From Shewanella vesiculosa (lineage in GTDB: Bacteria > Pseudomonadota > Gammaproteobacteria > Enterobacterales > Shewanellaceae), in NCBI RefSeq assembly GCF_021560015.1, contig NZ_CP073588.1:744001-808000 (forward strand): 64,000 nt of DNA, read 5' to 3'. The notes under the pieces are model-generated. The model was not told the origin of the DNA. It saw nothing but the letters and a program-made list of their open reading frames with translations, and ran no database searches. Position numbers and translations under genes: made by a program. Within the stretch, counting starts at the first letter, position 1. Each line of letters opens with the position of its first letter. Shown here piece after piece: positions 28,368 to 43,363 of the stretch.

Positions 28368-28808
28368 ATGACTGAAGAAGTTGCAGAACAGGTTGCACAG
28401 CCAACACCAGAGCCAGAAGCATTAAGACAAGAATGGGTGCGAACTCAATTCCAAAAGGCGAATCGTTTTTTGGCTGAAAAAGGGGTGATCCCAAGCAAAG
28501 TCCTTGCTGACGAAAGTCGTTATCTTGCACCTTATTTAGCTATTTGGAAGATGGAATCGAAACAGCCTAAAAAACAAACCTTTTGGGTGATGTCGGGCGA
28601 TTTACCGTCGGACTATGTTGATGTGAAAGTGGCCGCAACGGCGCGTGACGCGATTAGACATTTTTCGATGATGTGGCAACTTAAAGCGGAAAACTTGCAT
28701 AAGTCAGGTGTCACCAAAGATGCTACCCAACTGAAATTTGCGCAGTTATTGGTGTCGCGTGCAGAAAGTCTATATAAAATGCATCAAGATGAAAAATTGT
28801 GGGCGTAA
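28368..28808 (+). CDS. DUF4826-like conserved hypothetical protein
   Basis: A 146-residue soluble protein. After an acidic, proline-containing N-terminus it shows EWVRTQFQKANRFLAEKGVIPSKV, then LAPYLAIWKMES, FWVMSGDLPSDYVD and ATARDAIRHFSMMWQLKAE. This pattern fits, as I recall, the DUF4826 family of marine Gammaproteobacteria, whose function is unknown. AGGAAG precedes ATG 28368. It is divergent from leucine dehydrogenase and followed by a bidirectional terminator. Confidence 0.7.
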   Translation: MTEEVAEQVAQPTPEPEALRQEWVRTQFQKANRFLAEKGVIPSKVLADESRYLAPYLAIWKMESKQPKKQTFWVMSGDLPSDYVDVKVAATARDAIRHFSMMWQLKAENLHKSGVTKDATQLKFAQLLVSRAESLYKMHQDEKLWA

Positions 28809-28841
28809 CAGCCTGAGTCACCAAACTAACGTAACAGACAC

Positions 28842-28868
28842 AAAAAAGGCACTGTTAGTGCCTTTTTT
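28842..28868. terminator. Bidirectional Rho-independent terminator
   Basis: AAAAAAGGCACT pairs with AGTGCCTTTTTT around a 3-base loop, giving T-runs on both strands between the convergent DUF4826-like and roxA genes. Confidence 0.88.
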
Positions 28869-28937
28869 ATTATTTTAGCTAAGCGAGGTTAATAACCATC
28901 ACTCAGCTTAGTCGCTTATACGCTATTGCTCAGACGC

Positions 28938-30080
28938 TTATTCGCAATCGTCTTCTGCTAAGTAGAATAATCCTTGATTGAGTAATCCCGTGATGACATC
29001 TAGCGCTGCCACATTGTCAGTGAATAAATGAGCCTCATTAGGGGTAATGCTCACTTGATTGGCCAAAAGTTGTAGCATGTCATTCGGCGCATCAGCAAAG
29101 GTGTACACTTCACCGTTAATAAACAAACGTGGTAGGTTATCATTTTCTAAGCGCAAGACTTTTAGACCACCGATACGTTGAATAACCGCACCTTGTTCAA
29201 TGGCTTCTAATAAATCATCAGCCGTTAATGGCTCTTCGCCTTCACAAATATCCAGTTCAAAACGATTTTGACTGAGTAATTTACCTAACATAGTCTGGTA
29301 GCTGGCAGGATCTTGTGCCAACTGCGTCAATAAATCCATGATGCCTTGTTGATGAGTTTGGCTGATAAGGCCGGGTTCTGCTGGCTCGTCAGATGACGTG
29401 AAACGCTTCTGCCCCTGGTTGCTGTCAATTAACGCGTCAGCTAATTCAGTTAATAGCTCTTGCTGACTTGGGGCTCTAAATCCAATGGAATACGACATAG
29501 CCAGTGATAATGTTTCGCCGCAATGTGGGTATCCTGGTGGAATATAAAGTACATCACCTTTTTGTAAAATCACATCAATAATCGGCTCAAAATCGTCAAC
29601 CAAAGGCGAGTTTGGATTATCGCCGCGGCGTTTATGTTGCCCTTTATCGCCCACTTTCCAACGACGCTCCCCATCACCTTGAATGATAAACACATCGTAA
29701 TTGTCGATATGCGGGCCAACACCACCACCAGGTGTGGCAAATGATGCCATTAAGTCGTCAAAGCGCCAGTCTGGTAAAAATCGGAACGCTTCGACTAAAG
29801 CCTGCGAATCTGGGTACCAATGATTGACGGCTTGGACTAATAATTGCCAGTCGTCTTCACCAAATTGGTCGTAGTCTTCAAATGGACCTTGAACAACGTC
29901 CCAGTCATCACCTTTGGTCACCACAACACGTGACGATATTTCTTCTTCACAGGCAAGTCCAGCAAGTTCATCTGCTGCGATAGGGTCTTCAAAGTCGACA
30001 AAAGCCTGTTTGATCACAAGTGGTTTTTGTTGCCAATGCTGTTTAATAAAGGCTTGGGTATCAATATTTAATGTGTACAT
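28938..30080 (-). CDS. roxA: 50S ribosomal protein uL16 3-hydroxylase (cupin oxygenase)
   Basis: A 380-residue JmjC-type 2-oxoglutarate/Fe(II) oxygenase orthologous to E. coli YcfD/RoxA, which hydroxylates an arginine of ribosomal protein L16. The iron-binding HXD motif lies in GVGPHIDNYDVFIIQ near residue 125, and the distal histidine in YIPPGYPHCGETLSLAMSYSIGFR near residue 185. The N-terminal HWQQKPLVIKQAF is typical. The C-terminal winged-helix-like dimerisation region covers residues 260-380. It is downstream of purB on the same strand but separated by a terminator. Length matches the family (373 in E. coli). Confidence 0.9.
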   Translation of the reverse strand: MYTLNIDTQAFIKQHWQQKPLVIKQAFVDFEDPIAADELAGLACEEEISSRVVVTKGDDWDVVQGPFEDYDQFGEDDWQLLVQAVNHWYPDSQALVEAFRFLPDWRFDDLMASFATPGGGVGPHIDNYDVFIIQGDGERRWKVGDKGQHKRRGDNPNSPLVDDFEPIIDVILQKGDVLYIPPGYPHCGETLSLAMSYSIGFRAPSQQELLTELADALIDSNQGQKRFTSSDEPAEPGLISQTHQQGIMDLLTQLAQDPASYQTMLGKLLSQNRFELDICEGEEPLTADDLLEAIEQGAVIQRIGGLKVLRLENDNLPRLFINGEVYTFADAPNDMLQLLANQVSITPNEAHLFTDNVAALDVITGLLNQGLFYLAEDDCE

Positions 30081-30220
30081 GGTTAATCTCAGATCGGATA
30101 ATAAATAGGTGCAATATTCTGATTTAGCTTACTTAGCCCATCTCTTAATCTGAGTTGAGATTAGTGAGTCTTAATGAACAATAACGTATTTTCAGCAGAA
30201 TAATAACAGGTATTTCATAC

Positions 30221-30250
30221 AATAAAAAAGCGGCCACATATGCGACCGCT
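30221..30250 (-). terminator. Rho-independent terminator of the rluE-purB operon
   Basis: On the minus strand AGCGGTCGCA pairs (with two wobble pairs) with TGTGGCCGCT, followed by TTTTTT. It lies about 30 bases after purB. Confidence 0.8.
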
Positions 30251-30280
30251 CATGTTATGCATAAAGCGTGTAAGACTATT

Positions 30281-31684
<1,404 letters not shown>

Positions 31685-32317
31685 TTAATTGTTATTTTGG
31701 CTTTGTTTTGCTGTGTCAAATATTGCCTTGCGAGCAAACACCAGATGGCGGCGTTTGCCACCTAATTGACGCCATAATACTGCACTGCGCATTGCTGCAA
31801 GCAGCAAAGCACGAATTTTATGTTGCACCTGAGGTTGCTTTAGGCAATCGGGATTACCCGATATTTGTAATTTAGGCCCTAATTCGCTGATGACATCACT
31901 ATAAATACTGGCAAAATTGGCCAGGACTTGTTCATCAGTAATGGCAAAGTGTGCTAATTGGCGATGCACTTGATTGATGCGCTCAGCAAGCATGCCCAAA
32001 CCATTTGGAGAGCGTGCAAGCTTTCGTTCCAGGGTTAACACGCCAACAAGGTAACGAGTGGTTTCGACATCTTTGTTGCTGCCATCCCCAAGCTGATTTT
32101 GGATCAATTGGTAACCATTATCTAAAATGGTTTTATCCTGATACACATCTGCCGTGGATTCTGGTTCGGTGACTAAAATAGTGTTGAGAGTTGCCGCTAA
32201 GGCGTCTTTGTCACTTTCACCGTGGCGGGCTAAATACTGCACTTGACCGATAGCTTGTAAAATACCGGCAAAAGCCATAGTGCGTTCAAACAAGATGTTG
32301 TCTGGAGTTTGGCTCAC
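31685..32317 (-). CDS. hflD: High-frequency lysogenization protein HflD
   Basis: A 210-residue helical protein of the HflD (YcfC) family. In E. coli it affects phage lambda lysogeny and otherwise has an unclear, membrane-associated role. It is recognised by [21 protein letters not shown], the [13 protein letters not shown] helix and [19 protein letters not shown] near the C-terminus. The start is GTG 32317 after AGGAT, three bases past the mnmA stop. The order mnmA-hflD-purB is as in E. coli, which supports the call. Confidence 0.9.
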   Translation of the reverse strand: MSQTPDNILFERTMAFAGILQAIGQVQYLARHGESDKDALAATLNTILVTEPESTADVYQDKTILDNGYQLIQNQLGDGSNKDVETTRYLVGVLTLERKLARSPNGLGMLAERINQVHRQLAHFAITDEQVLANFASIYSDVISELGPKLQISGNPDCLKQPQVQHKIRALLLAAMRSAVLWRQLGGKRRHLVFARKAIFDTAKQSQNNN

Positions 32318-32320
32318 GGA

Positions 32321-33498
<1,178 letters not shown>

Positions 33499-33676
33499 TC
33501 AAGGCAGTTGCACTCGATTTTTGTTGGTCGAGATGTTGGATATTGTTGCTTGCACGTATTGAACCGATTGATTCCGATAATGCTGAGTAAACACGACATT
33601 TGTGCGGCGCATATTCTATCACGCATTCGCTTAATGGGCTATCTTGAGGTGCAGGCAAATTGCCTTACACCAGTGA

Positions 33677-34150
33677 TTAAAAGTAATCGACATTCAGCAG
33701 TGACAGAGGGGTGTGCTGTGATGGGTGTTTTTTATCGGCTTGCTGCACAAAGTCTGCAATACTTTTTACCACTAGCGGGCTACGAAGCTGGCTGCCAAGG
33801 GCAATGATTTCAGCTAGGCTTAGCCAGTGCGTGGTTATAATGGCACTGTCCAGAGGAAGCGCTTGGCGTTGTTCAGACAGTTCGATACAAAATGTATAGC
33901 GCACAAAGGCTAAATCGTCCGAGGCGCTAAATTGGTAGATGCCGACAATGGCTTGAGGTGATAACGCGAGTCCGGTTTCCTCGACTATTTCACGAGCACA
34001 TGCTTCAATTATCGATTCATGTGCCTCTAAGTGCCCAGCCGGTTGATTAAATTTAATGGCACCGTTAATGCGTTCTTCAACCAATAAAAATTTACCTTGG
34101 CAGTGGATCACGCAAGCGACAGTAGTATTAGGTTTATAACGTTCAGTCAT
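33677..34150 (-). CDS. nudJ: Nudix phosphatase NudJ
   Basis: A 157-residue Nudix hydrolase; the E. coli ortholog dephosphorylates HMP-PP and nucleoside tri- and diphosphates. The Nudix box runs from GHLEAHES to REIVEETGL around residues 38-61, and the FNQPAGHLE lead-in is typical for NudJ. The gene order rluE-nudJ-mnmA-hflD-purB matches E. coli. AGAGGACA precedes ATG 34150. About 235 bases without a recognisable gene separate it from mnmA. Confidence 0.88.
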   Translation of the reverse strand: MTERYKPNTTVACVIHCQGKFLLVEERINGAIKFNQPAGHLEAHESIIEACAREIVEETGLALSPQAIVGIYQFSASDDLAFVRYTFCIELSEQRQALPLDSAIITTHWLSLAEIIALGSQLRSPLVVKSIADFVQQADKKHPSQHTPLSLLNVDYF

Positions 34151-34182
34151 CTTGTCCTCTTGTATACAGTGTCTGCCAGCGA

Positions 34183-34851
34183 TTACTTTGCTGTGTTGAT
34201 CAGTTTATATTCACCATTTGGTAAATCATCTAGACACCATTGGCCTATTTTATAACGGATTAGTCTTAAGGTTGGATGGCCGACATGTGCTGTCATGCGC
34301 CTAACTTGGCGATTTCGACCTTCACAAATTTGTACTTCTAGCCAGCTTGTTGGAATGGCTTTGCGCTCACGCACTGGTGGGTTTCTGGGCCAAACCGCGG
34401 GTGAGTCCATTAGACTGACTTTTGCAGGTAAGGTCATACCATCTTTTAATTCTACGCCAATACAAAGTGCGTTAATGGTGTCAATTGACGGCTCACCTTC
34501 AACTTGGACCCAATAGGTTTTGAAGGTTTTTTTAGCTGGATGAGTCAACTTTGCCTGCAATTGCCCGTCGTTGGTGAGTAACAATAAACCTTCACTGTCA
34601 CGGTCTAAACGCCCGGCAGCATAAACATCTGCAACTGGAATAAAGTCTTTTAATGTTTGCCTGCCTGCTTCATCGGTAAATTGGCACAACACATCAAAAG
34701 GTTTATTGAATAACACAATGAGTGGATTTTCAGGCCGAGGTTTTTGCGGCGGACGCGATTTCACCCTGCTGCGATTGCCAGCTTTTGTCGACATGTCAGC
34801 TTTGTAGGGAGATGTTTTTTTGAATGGACTCAATTTACCGATTTTTGCCAT
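34183..34851 (-). CDS. rluE: 23S rRNA pseudouridine(2457) synthase RluE
   Basis: A 222-residue RsuA/RluB/E/F-family pseudouridine synthase. A basic, low-complexity N-terminus (residues 1-45) is followed by [19 protein letters not shown] sequence, the catalytic aspartate in [19 protein letters not shown] near residue 97, and [21 protein letters not shown] near residue 190. It modifies U2457 of 23S rRNA in E. coli. It is first in the leftward rluE-purB gene string and divergent from icd, as in E. coli. Confidence 0.88.
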   Translation of the reverse strand: MAKIGKLSPFKKTSPYKADMSTKAGNRSRVKSRPPQKPRPENPLIVLFNKPFDVLCQFTDEAGRQTLKDFIPVADVYAAGRLDRDSEGLLLLTNDGQLQAKLTHPAKKTFKTYWVQVEGEPSIDTINALCIGVELKDGMTLPAKVSLMDSPAVWPRNPPVRERKAIPTSWLEVQICEGRNRQVRRMTAHVGHPTLRLIRYKIGQWCLDDLPNGEYKLINTAK

Positions 34852-34951
34852 AAAGGTATGGTTAACATCCTTTGCTAATACGAGTGAGTGATAAGTAAGC
34901 GAATATAAATCAATTTATGTTAGTTTACTGCGTATTCGCCCTTAGTGGAAT

Positions 34952-34979
34952 TTGAAAATTATTAAGAATGATCTATGAT
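34952..34979 (+). promoter_or_regulatory. Candidate sigma-70 promoter for icd
   Basis: TTGAAA (34952-34957) and TATGAT (34974-34979) are separated by 16 bases. If used, it leaves a 5' untranslated region of about 245 bases before icd at 35232. The rest of the 380-base gap between rluE and icd shows no gene. Confidence 0.45.
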
Positions 34980-35111
34980 GTCCGCCTAAAAATTGTGATC
35001 TGTGCCTAATTTATCATTCTGAGCTGGCGAATTTAACCGTCAAATCTCAGAGGTTTGAGAACAAAATATAATAAAAAATGGGATAGGGGATTTCACATAC
35101 TTGGCTGATAA

Positions 35112-37454
<2,343 letters not shown>

Positions 37455-37550
37455 GGGCATAACCGCTAACTAAACGTGATTTTTGTTTAATGAATCCATC
37501 TTGGTATCAAGGTGTTAAATTGATAAATTTGACGTTTTTTAGATAATAAA

Positions 37551-37582
37551 AAAAAGACAGGGATTAAAATCCCTGTCTTTTT
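37551..37582. terminator. Bidirectional Rho-independent terminator
   Basis: AAAAAGACAGGGA pairs with TCCCTGTCTTTTT between the convergent icd and cspD genes, with A/T runs on both sides. Confidence 0.9.
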
Positions 37583-37600
37583 GTTTTATAGTCTCACCAA

Positions 37601-37807
37601 TTAAATTGTTGGCGAGATGGCTGAAGCATGCATTCCTTTAGGGCCTTCTTCAACTTCGAAGCATACAGGTTGACCTGCTTTTAAGGTACGATAACCTTCC
37701 ATTTCGATAGTTGAATAGTGCGCAAATACATCTTCACCACCCTGATCAGGGCAAATAAACCCGAATCCTTTGGCGTTGTTGAACCATTTAACAGTTCCGT
37801 TTGCCAT
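37601..37807 (-). CDS. cspD: Cold-shock-domain protein CspD
   Basis: A 68-residue cold-shock domain with RNP1-like KGFGFI and RNP2-like DVFAHY. In E. coli, CspD inhibits replication during stationary phase and is not cold induced. The [24 protein letters not shown] segment and its position divergent from clpS are the E. coli cspD arrangement, which favours CspD over CspA-type proteins. GGAAG precedes ATG 37807. Confidence 0.9.
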   Translation of the reverse strand: MANGTVKWFNNAKGFGFICPDQGGEDVFAHYSTIEMEGYRTLKAGQPVCFEVEEGPKGMHASAISPTI

Positions 37808-38003
37808 ACTTCCACTTCCTTCTGTTGTCTACTTACCAGTAAGATAGTAAAACTTATTATCCAGCGGTCTAGTATTCGCCGCCTAGCAAACAGAATGAAA
37901 TTTGTACGAAAAGAAGTCAAGAGCTAATTAACAAAAAGGCAACATTTAATTAATTTAACAATATCAAGTGGTCGGGAACCAAACGAGAGGCTAGTATTAA
38001 ACA

Positions 38004-38312
38004 ATGGCTAAATTAGGCAACGTAGAACATATTGCGGAAAAGGTTGAATCTGAACTACAACCGCCCAATATGTATAAAGTGGTGTTAAATAATGATGATT
38101 ACACCCCAATGGATTTTGTGGTAGAAGTATTACAACGATTCTTTGAGAAAAATGAACAGCAAGCTGTTGATATAATGTTAGCTATTCATAATCAAGGTAA
38201 AGGATTGTGTGGTGTATTTCCATTTGGAATAGCAGAAACAAAAGTTTTTCAAGTAAATCAGTTTGCAAGAGAAAACCAACATCCGTTACTGTGTACGTTA
38301 GAGAAAGCATAA
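38004..38312 (+). CDS. clpS: ATP-dependent Clp protease adaptor ClpS
   Basis: A 102-residue adaptor that hands N-degron substrates to ClpAP. The N-degron pocket motif [18 protein letters not shown] (residues 26-43) and the C-terminal [13 protein letters not shown] are intact. It is immediately upstream of clpA. The N-degrons it reads are produced by Aat and Bpt, both encoded 4 kb away. Confidence 0.93.
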   Translation: MAKLGNVEHIAEKVESELQPPNMYKVVLNNDDYTPMDFVVEVLQRFFEKNEQQAVDIMLAIHNQGKGLCGVFPFGIAETKVFQVNQFARENQHPLLCTLEKA

Positions 38313-38354
38313 TATCGATTTCTCATAGTCTGTGGTTAAATTTAAGAGGTGCTT

Positions 38355-40613
38355 ATGCTGAACAAAGACCTGGAAGTCACCTTGAACCTAGCGTTTCAGC
38401 AAGCTAGAGATTCACGTCATGAATACATGACGGTAGAACATTTATTATTAGCGCTGATCGACAATCCCTCTGCCTACGAAGCATTAATTGCTTGTGGTGC
38501 GGATGTGAATCGTTTACGTGAAGAAGTGGCTAATTTCATTCAACAAACCACGCCGATTATTGCTGAATCGACTGAAGAACGTGAAACTCAACCCACCTTG
38601 GGATTTCAACGTGTTCTGCAGCGTGCGGTGTTCCATGTGCAATCATCTGGTCGCAACGAAGTCTCCGGTGCCAATGTACTGGTGGCTATTTTTAGTGAGC
38701 AAGAATCACAAGCGGTTTATTTGCTGCGCCGCTGTGATATTACTCGCCTAGATGTAGTGAATTTTATTTCTCATGGCATGGCTAAAGAAGATGATTCTGG
38801 TGAATCACCAGATCAAGAACGTGTTGAAGACCAATCTGAAACTGCCGAAGATCGCAGCATGTTGGCGCAATTTGCCGCCAATTTAAACCAACTTGCGCAA
38901 GACGGTATTATCGATCCACTTATTGGGCGTGATGCCGAAATTGAGCGTGCAATTCAAACCCTGTGTCGTCGCCGCAAGAATAATCCTTTACTTGTGGGTG
39001 AAGCTGGCGTCGGTAAGACGGCTATTGCAGAAGGTTTGGCTTATCGGATTGTCAATAAACAAGTGCCAGATGTGATGGCTAATGCCACCGTGTACTCGCT
39101 AGATTTAGGCTCATTATTAGCGGGCACTAAATATCGTGGTGATTTTGAAAAGCGTTTTAAAAGCTTGTTGAAAGAATTGGCTGCAGATGAGCATGCGATT
39201 TTATTTATTGATGAAATCCATACCATTATTGGTGCTGGTGCCGCGTCTGGTGGGGTCATGGATGCCTCTAACTTACTCAAGCCATTATTGTCTAGTGGTA
39301 AGTTACGCTGCATGGGATCGACTACATTCCAAGAGTATCAAAGTATTTTTGAGAAAGACCGCGCTTTAGCTCGTCGCTTCCAAAAAATTGATATCAATGA
39401 ACCATCTGTTGCCGAAACCACCAAAATATTGATGGGGCTTAAATCCAAGTACGAAGAATATCATGGTGTGCGTTATACCCAAGCAGCTATCAGCAGTGCG
39501 GCTATTTTGTCGGCGAAACACATCAACGATCGTCATTTACCTGACAAAGCGATTGATGTGATTGATGAAGCCGGTGCTCGTATGGTGATGATGCCGCAAA
39601 GTAAACGTAAAAAGACCATTGGCCAAGCTGAAATTGAAGCCATCATTGCCAAGTTAGCCCGTATTCCTGAGAAGTCGGTATCGTCGACTGACAAGGATAT
39701 GCTGCGCAACCTTGAACGTAACCTTAAGATGGTTGTATTTGGTCAAGACAAAGCGATTGAGAGCCTTAGCGCTGCCATACGCTTATCGCGCAGTGGTTTA
39801 GGTTCTGAGAAAAAGCCAGTAGGAAGCTTTATGTTTGCAGGCCCAACAGGGGTAGGTAAAACAGAAGTGACCAATCAATTGGCCAATTGTCTTAACCTTA
39901 AACTGATCCGCTTTGATATGTCTGAGTACATGGAACGTCATACCGTGTCACGCTTAATCGGTGCGCCTCCTGGCTACGTTGGTTATGATCAAGGTGGCAT
40001 GCTCACCGACGCTGTGATTAAAAATCCGCATTGTGTGGTGTTGCTTGATGAGATTGAAAAGGCACACCCTGATGTATTCAATTTACTATTGCAAGTCATG
40101 GATCACGGGACATTGACCGATAACAACGGTCGCAAAGCTGATTTTAGAAATGTCACCTTAGTGATGACCACCAATGCTGGTGTACAAGAAACTATTCGTA
40201 AATCGATTGGTTTTAGACAGCAAGATCACACCCAAGATGCGTTAGCTGAAATCAATAAGATGTTTTCACCTGAGTTCCGTAACCGTTTAGATTCAATCGT
40301 CTGGTTTAACCATTTAGACATGACAGTTATTGCCAAAGTGGTGGATAAGTTCTTAGTGGAATTGCAGGCACAGCTAGATGATAAACGTGTCACCCTGGAT
40401 GTCAGTGATGAAGCGCGAACCTTGCTGGCTGAGAAGGGCTATGATAAATCAATGGGTGCGCGCCCAATGTCACGTGTGGTGACAGAATTGATTAAACGTC
40501 CGTTAGCCGATGAAATCTTGTTCGGTGTGCTTGAACGAGGTGGTATTGCGCATATTGACGTCAAAGATGGTGAGATCAACATCGATTGCGAGTCGTTGGA
40601 AAAAGTCTCGTAA
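38355..40613 (+). CDS. clpA: ATP-dependent Clp protease ATPase subunit ClpA
   Basis: A 752-residue AAA+ unfoldase that feeds proteins to ClpP. The N-domain has HEYMTVEHLLLALIDN. The first Walker A is GEAGVGKTAIAEGL (about 215) with Walker B ILFIDEIH, and the second Walker A is GPTGVGKTEVTNQL (about 495) with CVVLLDEIEKA. I chose ATG 38355, five bases after AAGAGG; a GTG at 38349 overlaps that site. It probably forms an operon with clpS (42-base gap). It ends at a strong terminator. It resembles E. coli ClpA throughout. Confidence 0.95.
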   Translation: MLNKDLEVTLNLAFQQARDSRHEYMTVEHLLLALIDNPSAYEALIACGADVNRLREEVANFIQQTTPIIAESTEERETQPTLGFQRVLQRAVFHVQSSGRNEVSGANVLVAIFSEQESQAVYLLRRCDITRLDVVNFISHGMAKEDDSGESPDQERVEDQSETAEDRSMLAQFAANLNQLAQDGIIDPLIGRDAEIERAIQTLCRRRKNNPLLVGEAGVGKTAIAEGLAYRIVNKQVPDVMANATVYSLDLGSLLAGTKYRGDFEKRFKSLLKELAADEHAILFIDEIHTIIGAGAASGGVMDASNLLKPLLSSGKLRCMGSTTFQEYQSIFEKDRALARRFQKIDINEPSVAETTKILMGLKSKYEEYHGVRYTQAAISSAAILSAKHINDRHLPDKAIDVIDEAGARMVMMPQSKRKKTIGQAEIEAIIAKLARIPEKSVSSTDKDMLRNLERNLKMVVFGQDKAIESLSAAIRLSRSGLGSEKKPVGSFMFAGPTGVGKTEVTNQLANCLNLKLIRFDMSEYMERHTVSRLIGAPPGYVGYDQGGMLTDAVIKNPHCVVLLDEIEKAHPDVFNLLLQVMDHGTLTDNNGRKADFRNVTLVMTTNAGVQETIRKSIGFRQQDHTQDALAEINKMFSPEFRNRLDSIVWFNHLDMTVIAKVVDKFLVELQAQLDDKRVTLDVSDEARTLLAEKGYDKSMGARPMSRVVTELIKRPLADEILFGVLERGGIAHIDVKDGEINIDCESLEKVS

Positions 40614-40641
40614 TAATCAATTTGATTTACAATATGCTATT

Positions 40642-40672
40642 AAAAAAGATGACCCATGGGTCATCTTTTTTT
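40642..40672 (+). terminator. Rho-independent terminator of clpA
   Basis: AAAAAAGATGACCC pairs with GGGTCATCTTTTTT, with a T-run, about 30 bases after the clpA stop. Confidence 0.9.
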
Positions 40673-40962
40673 ATGCGTGTTAATTGCGCCTATTACCGTT
40701 GCTTCAATAAATCAGTCATCAAGGTAAAGCATTTCTTACTGTTCAATTCAATGGGTATTGATAACAAAATGGGTATCCCCTTTTAAATCAATAAACATAG
40801 CAGTGGATCGTATGAGGTGCTTCTGCAAAACGGATTACAACCATCGCGATGCTTGGTTGAATGTCTGATAAAAGGGTTACCCATTACGTTGAACATTCGT
40901 CTTGTTTGATGCGTGTTGCGTTACGTTGAATACACTGTATTTATGCAGTTTGGTATAACAAC
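40673..40962. other. Intergenic region without a recognisable gene
   Basis: These 290 bases lie between the clpA and infA terminators. In E. coli a tRNA-Ser gene lies between clpA and infA; no cloverleaf with a TTCGA-type T-arm is visible here. Nothing else is recognisable. Confidence 0.6.
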
Positions 40963-40964
40963 AA

Positions 40965-40989
40965 AAAAACCGACAGGCAGTCGGTTTTT
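40965..40989. terminator. Bidirectional Rho-independent terminator of infA
   Basis: AAAAACCGAC pairs with GTCGGTTTTT around a 5-base loop, 20 bases after the infA stop on the minus strand, with runs of A and T on both sides. Confidence 0.88.
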
Positions 40990-41008
40990 ACATTGTTGAG
41001 GCTAGCGA

Positions 41009-41230
<222 letters not shown>

Positions 41231-41306
41231 TTAGTTATCCCATTAGCCTTCAAATATGAAAAAATCGGGCGTATCATGCCCCAAAAACGCCGAACTGTAA
41301 AGGCCG

Positions 41307-42026
41307 TTAACAAGAAAGAGGCGTAAGATTTTCGCCAACTTGCCAACCAAGAGCCGTTAAAATTTGATATGGACGATATTGGCGTTTGTAACTCATTTTT
41401 CTATTTTGATCAATTTGATAGCCCAAATACAAAAATCGTTTACCTAATGACTTAGCCAATTGGCATTGAATTAAAATCATCAACGAACCCAGTGATCGTT
41501 CTGCGTAGTCTGGGTCGAAATAGCTGTATATGGCCGAGAAACTTTGCGCCATCTCATCGGTCACCGCCACGCCAATTAATTGGTCTTTATCAAACAGTTC
41601 AATAAACATTGGCGGTAACCAATCTGATAGTAAAAAATCATCATATTGAGCTTGTGATGCCGGGTACATAGGGCCATCACTATGGCGTTCATTGATATAG
41701 CGTTGGTATAAGTCATAGTGCTCTGGCCGTGATGTATGACTGATTTTCCAATGCAAATCTCGGTTGTTTTTTAAGGTTCTTTTTTGGCGTTTGGACAACA
41801 CAAAATCATTCACATTCAGTCGAATAGATTGGCAAGATTGGCAACTCGGGCAGCGTGGTTTATAAATTGCGTTACCGTTGCGACGAAACCCCATCGCAAG
41901 AAGTTGTTCAAACAGCGATGGGTCTATTTGTGGTTCTTGGATCACCAATAATTGCTCTTTATTGCCTTCAATATAGTTGCAATCAAAAGGTTGGCTTATG
42001 CCGACACTAACCGATTTAGAATTCAA
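41307..42026 (-). CDS. bpt: Aspartate/glutamate leucyltransferase
   Basis: A 239-residue Ate1-like transferase that adds leucine to proteins with N-terminal Asp or Glu, making them ClpS/ClpAP substrates. It shows the [12 protein letters not shown] cysteine block near residue 55, [18 protein letters not shown] near the C-terminus and HSDGPMYP in the middle. The start must be TTG 42026, preceded by AGAGGT, because no in-frame ATG fits the family's N-terminus. It overlaps the aat stop by 11 bases, indicating translational coupling. Its role is linked to aat, clpS and clpA nearby. Confidence 0.9.
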   Translation of the reverse strand: MNSKSVSVGISQPFDCNYIEGNKEQLLVIQEPQIDPSLFEQLLAMGFRRNGNAIYKPRCPSCQSCQSIRLNVNDFVLSKRQKRTLKNNRDLHWKISHTSRPEHYDLYQRYINERHSDGPMYPASQAQYDDFLLSDWLPPMFIELFDKDQLIGVAVTDEMAQSFSAIYSYFDPDYAERSLGSLMILIQCQLAKSLGKRFLYLGYQIDQNRKMSYKRQYRPYQILTALGWQVGENLTPLSC

Positions 42027-42744
42027 TAAACACCTCTTGTTTGATCCATATGGATGCTGACTTTGTTTGATCGCGGCCGCAGTGAAGTATGGATAAAAAC
42101 TCACTTCTTGGTATCGCCTTAGCCCCAAGACTTAATAAATGTGGATTCATTACTTGCGCATCAATTAATTGAAAATCATGTTTCACCAAGTGTTGATTCA
42201 GTATAGCAAATGCAGCTTTTGATGCATTAGTTTGCCGATGAAACATCGATTCACCGCAAAAAACATTGCCCACTGGAATACCGTAAAGCCCACCCACTAA
42301 ATCGTCGCCATCCCAGACTTCAACAGAATGCGCAAGACCTTGCAGATGAAGTTCATAATAAGCCATTTGGATTTCGGCAGAAATCCACGTGCCATCCTGT
42401 GAACTTCGTGGCTGAGCGCAACCGGCTAAGACATCTAAAAAGGCATGATTGATAGTGTATCGCCAGGTGGATTTTTTAAGAAACTTAATCAAGCTTTTGC
42501 TGCCAAATGGATGACGAGGTTCAAATACCGCTCGAGGATCTGGTGACCACCATAAAATGGGATCACTTACATTAAACCAAGGGAAAATACCTTGATAATA
42601 GGCTTCTGCTAAGCGCTCTGGACGTAAATCTCCCCCAATGGCTAATAAGCCATTGGGATCGATAAGCGCCAGCTCTGGTGGCGGGAAGTCGATGGATTGA
42701 TTTAAATAAGACAGTGAGTTCAAAATGAGTATATTATTTGGCAT
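42016..42744 (-). CDS. aat: Leucyl/phenylalanyl-tRNA-protein transferase
   Basis: A 242-residue enzyme that adds Leu or Phe to proteins with N-terminal Lys or Arg, creating N-degrons. Characteristic segments are [38 protein letters not shown] and [19 protein letters not shown], in order and intact. An AAGG sits close to ATG 42744. It precedes and overlaps bpt. Together with ClpS and ClpA it accounts for the bacterial N-end rule machinery except ClpP. Confidence 0.93.
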   Translation of the reverse strand: MPNNILILNSLSYLNQSIDFPPPELALIDPNGLLAIGGDLRPERLAEAYYQGIFPWFNVSDPILWWSPDPRAVFEPRHPFGSKSLIKFLKKSTWRYTINHAFLDVLAGCAQPRSSQDGTWISAEIQMAYYELHLQGLAHSVEVWDGDDLVGGLYGIPVGNVFCGESMFHRQTNASKAAFAILNQHLVKHDFQLIDAQVMNPHLLSLGAKAIPRSEFLSILHCGRDQTKSASIWIKQEVFIEF

Positions 42745-42774
42745 ACCTTATCGTTAACTTAGCGGATATTGATC

Positions 42775-43263
42775 ATGTTTAAAATCATAACTGTCAATGT
42801 GAAGAGTATTTTTGTAGTTTTACTGACTATGTGCTTGTTTTGTGGTCAAAGCCAAGCTGCTTATGAGCGAAATCAAGCCGTACCCGTGGAAAAAGTCATC
42901 TATGGTCAGATTGAATCGGTAAAAAACATCACTGAAAAACAGCTCGTTGAAGACAGCCATAGCGGCTGGAAAACTTTTGGTGGCGCCTTAGTCGGTGGAG
43001 TTATAGGACATCAGTTCGGTGGCGGTTCAGGCCAAGATGTAGCTACCGTTTTAGGGGCATTAATTGGTGGCGGTATAGGCAGTCAGCATGGAAACCAACA
43101 GTATTATCTTGAAACTAAATTAGTTGAACTCATGATAAAACAAGAAGACGGAAGCCAAGTTATGGTTATCCAAGATGCAGATCCGGGGATGCGTTTTGCT
43201 GCCGGTGATGAAGTGAGAGTGGTTTATTTAAGCGGTTATGTCAGGGTTGATTTGGCGATGTGA
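42775..43263 (+). CDS. Glycine-zipper 2TM outer-membrane protein (SlyB/RcsF-like)
   Basis: A 162-residue exported protein. A signal peptide ends near SQA at about residue 28; the cysteines before it do not form a clean lipobox, so signal peptidase I cleavage is likelier than lipidation. A glycine-zipper domain (GGALVGGVIGHQFGGG and LGALIGGGIG, residues 65-100) is expected to form membrane-embedded helix pairs. A C-terminal beta domain of about 50 residues follows, with GMRFAAGDEVRVVYL. ATG 42775 is preferred over TTG 42769. The family contributes to outer-membrane integrity. Confidence 0.78.
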   Translation: MFKIITVNVKSIFVVLLTMCLFCGQSQAAYERNQAVPVEKVIYGQIESVKNITEKQLVEDSHSGWKTFGGALVGGVIGHQFGGGSGQDVATVLGALIGGGIGSQHGNQQYYLETKLVELMIKQEDGSQVMVIQDADPGMRFAAGDEVRVVYLSGYVRVDLAM

Positions 43264-43282
43264 TGACATACGCCATAAAACA

Positions 43283-43304
43283 AAAAGGAGCCTAGGCTCC
43301 TTTT
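43283..43304. terminator. Bidirectional terminator hairpin
   Basis: AAAAGGAGCC pairs with GGCTCCTTTT around TA, between the convergent glycine-zipper gene and the next minus-strand gene. Confidence 0.8.
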
Positions 43305-43363
43305 GTGTATTACAAGGGCAAAATCCATTTGCAACAGTACATTGGCTACTTTGCTAAAGGTGA

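Noticed and set aside
40586..40786. Frame running from the clpA end through its terminator
   Set aside because: It includes the clpA terminator hairpin, so it cannot be a functional gene.
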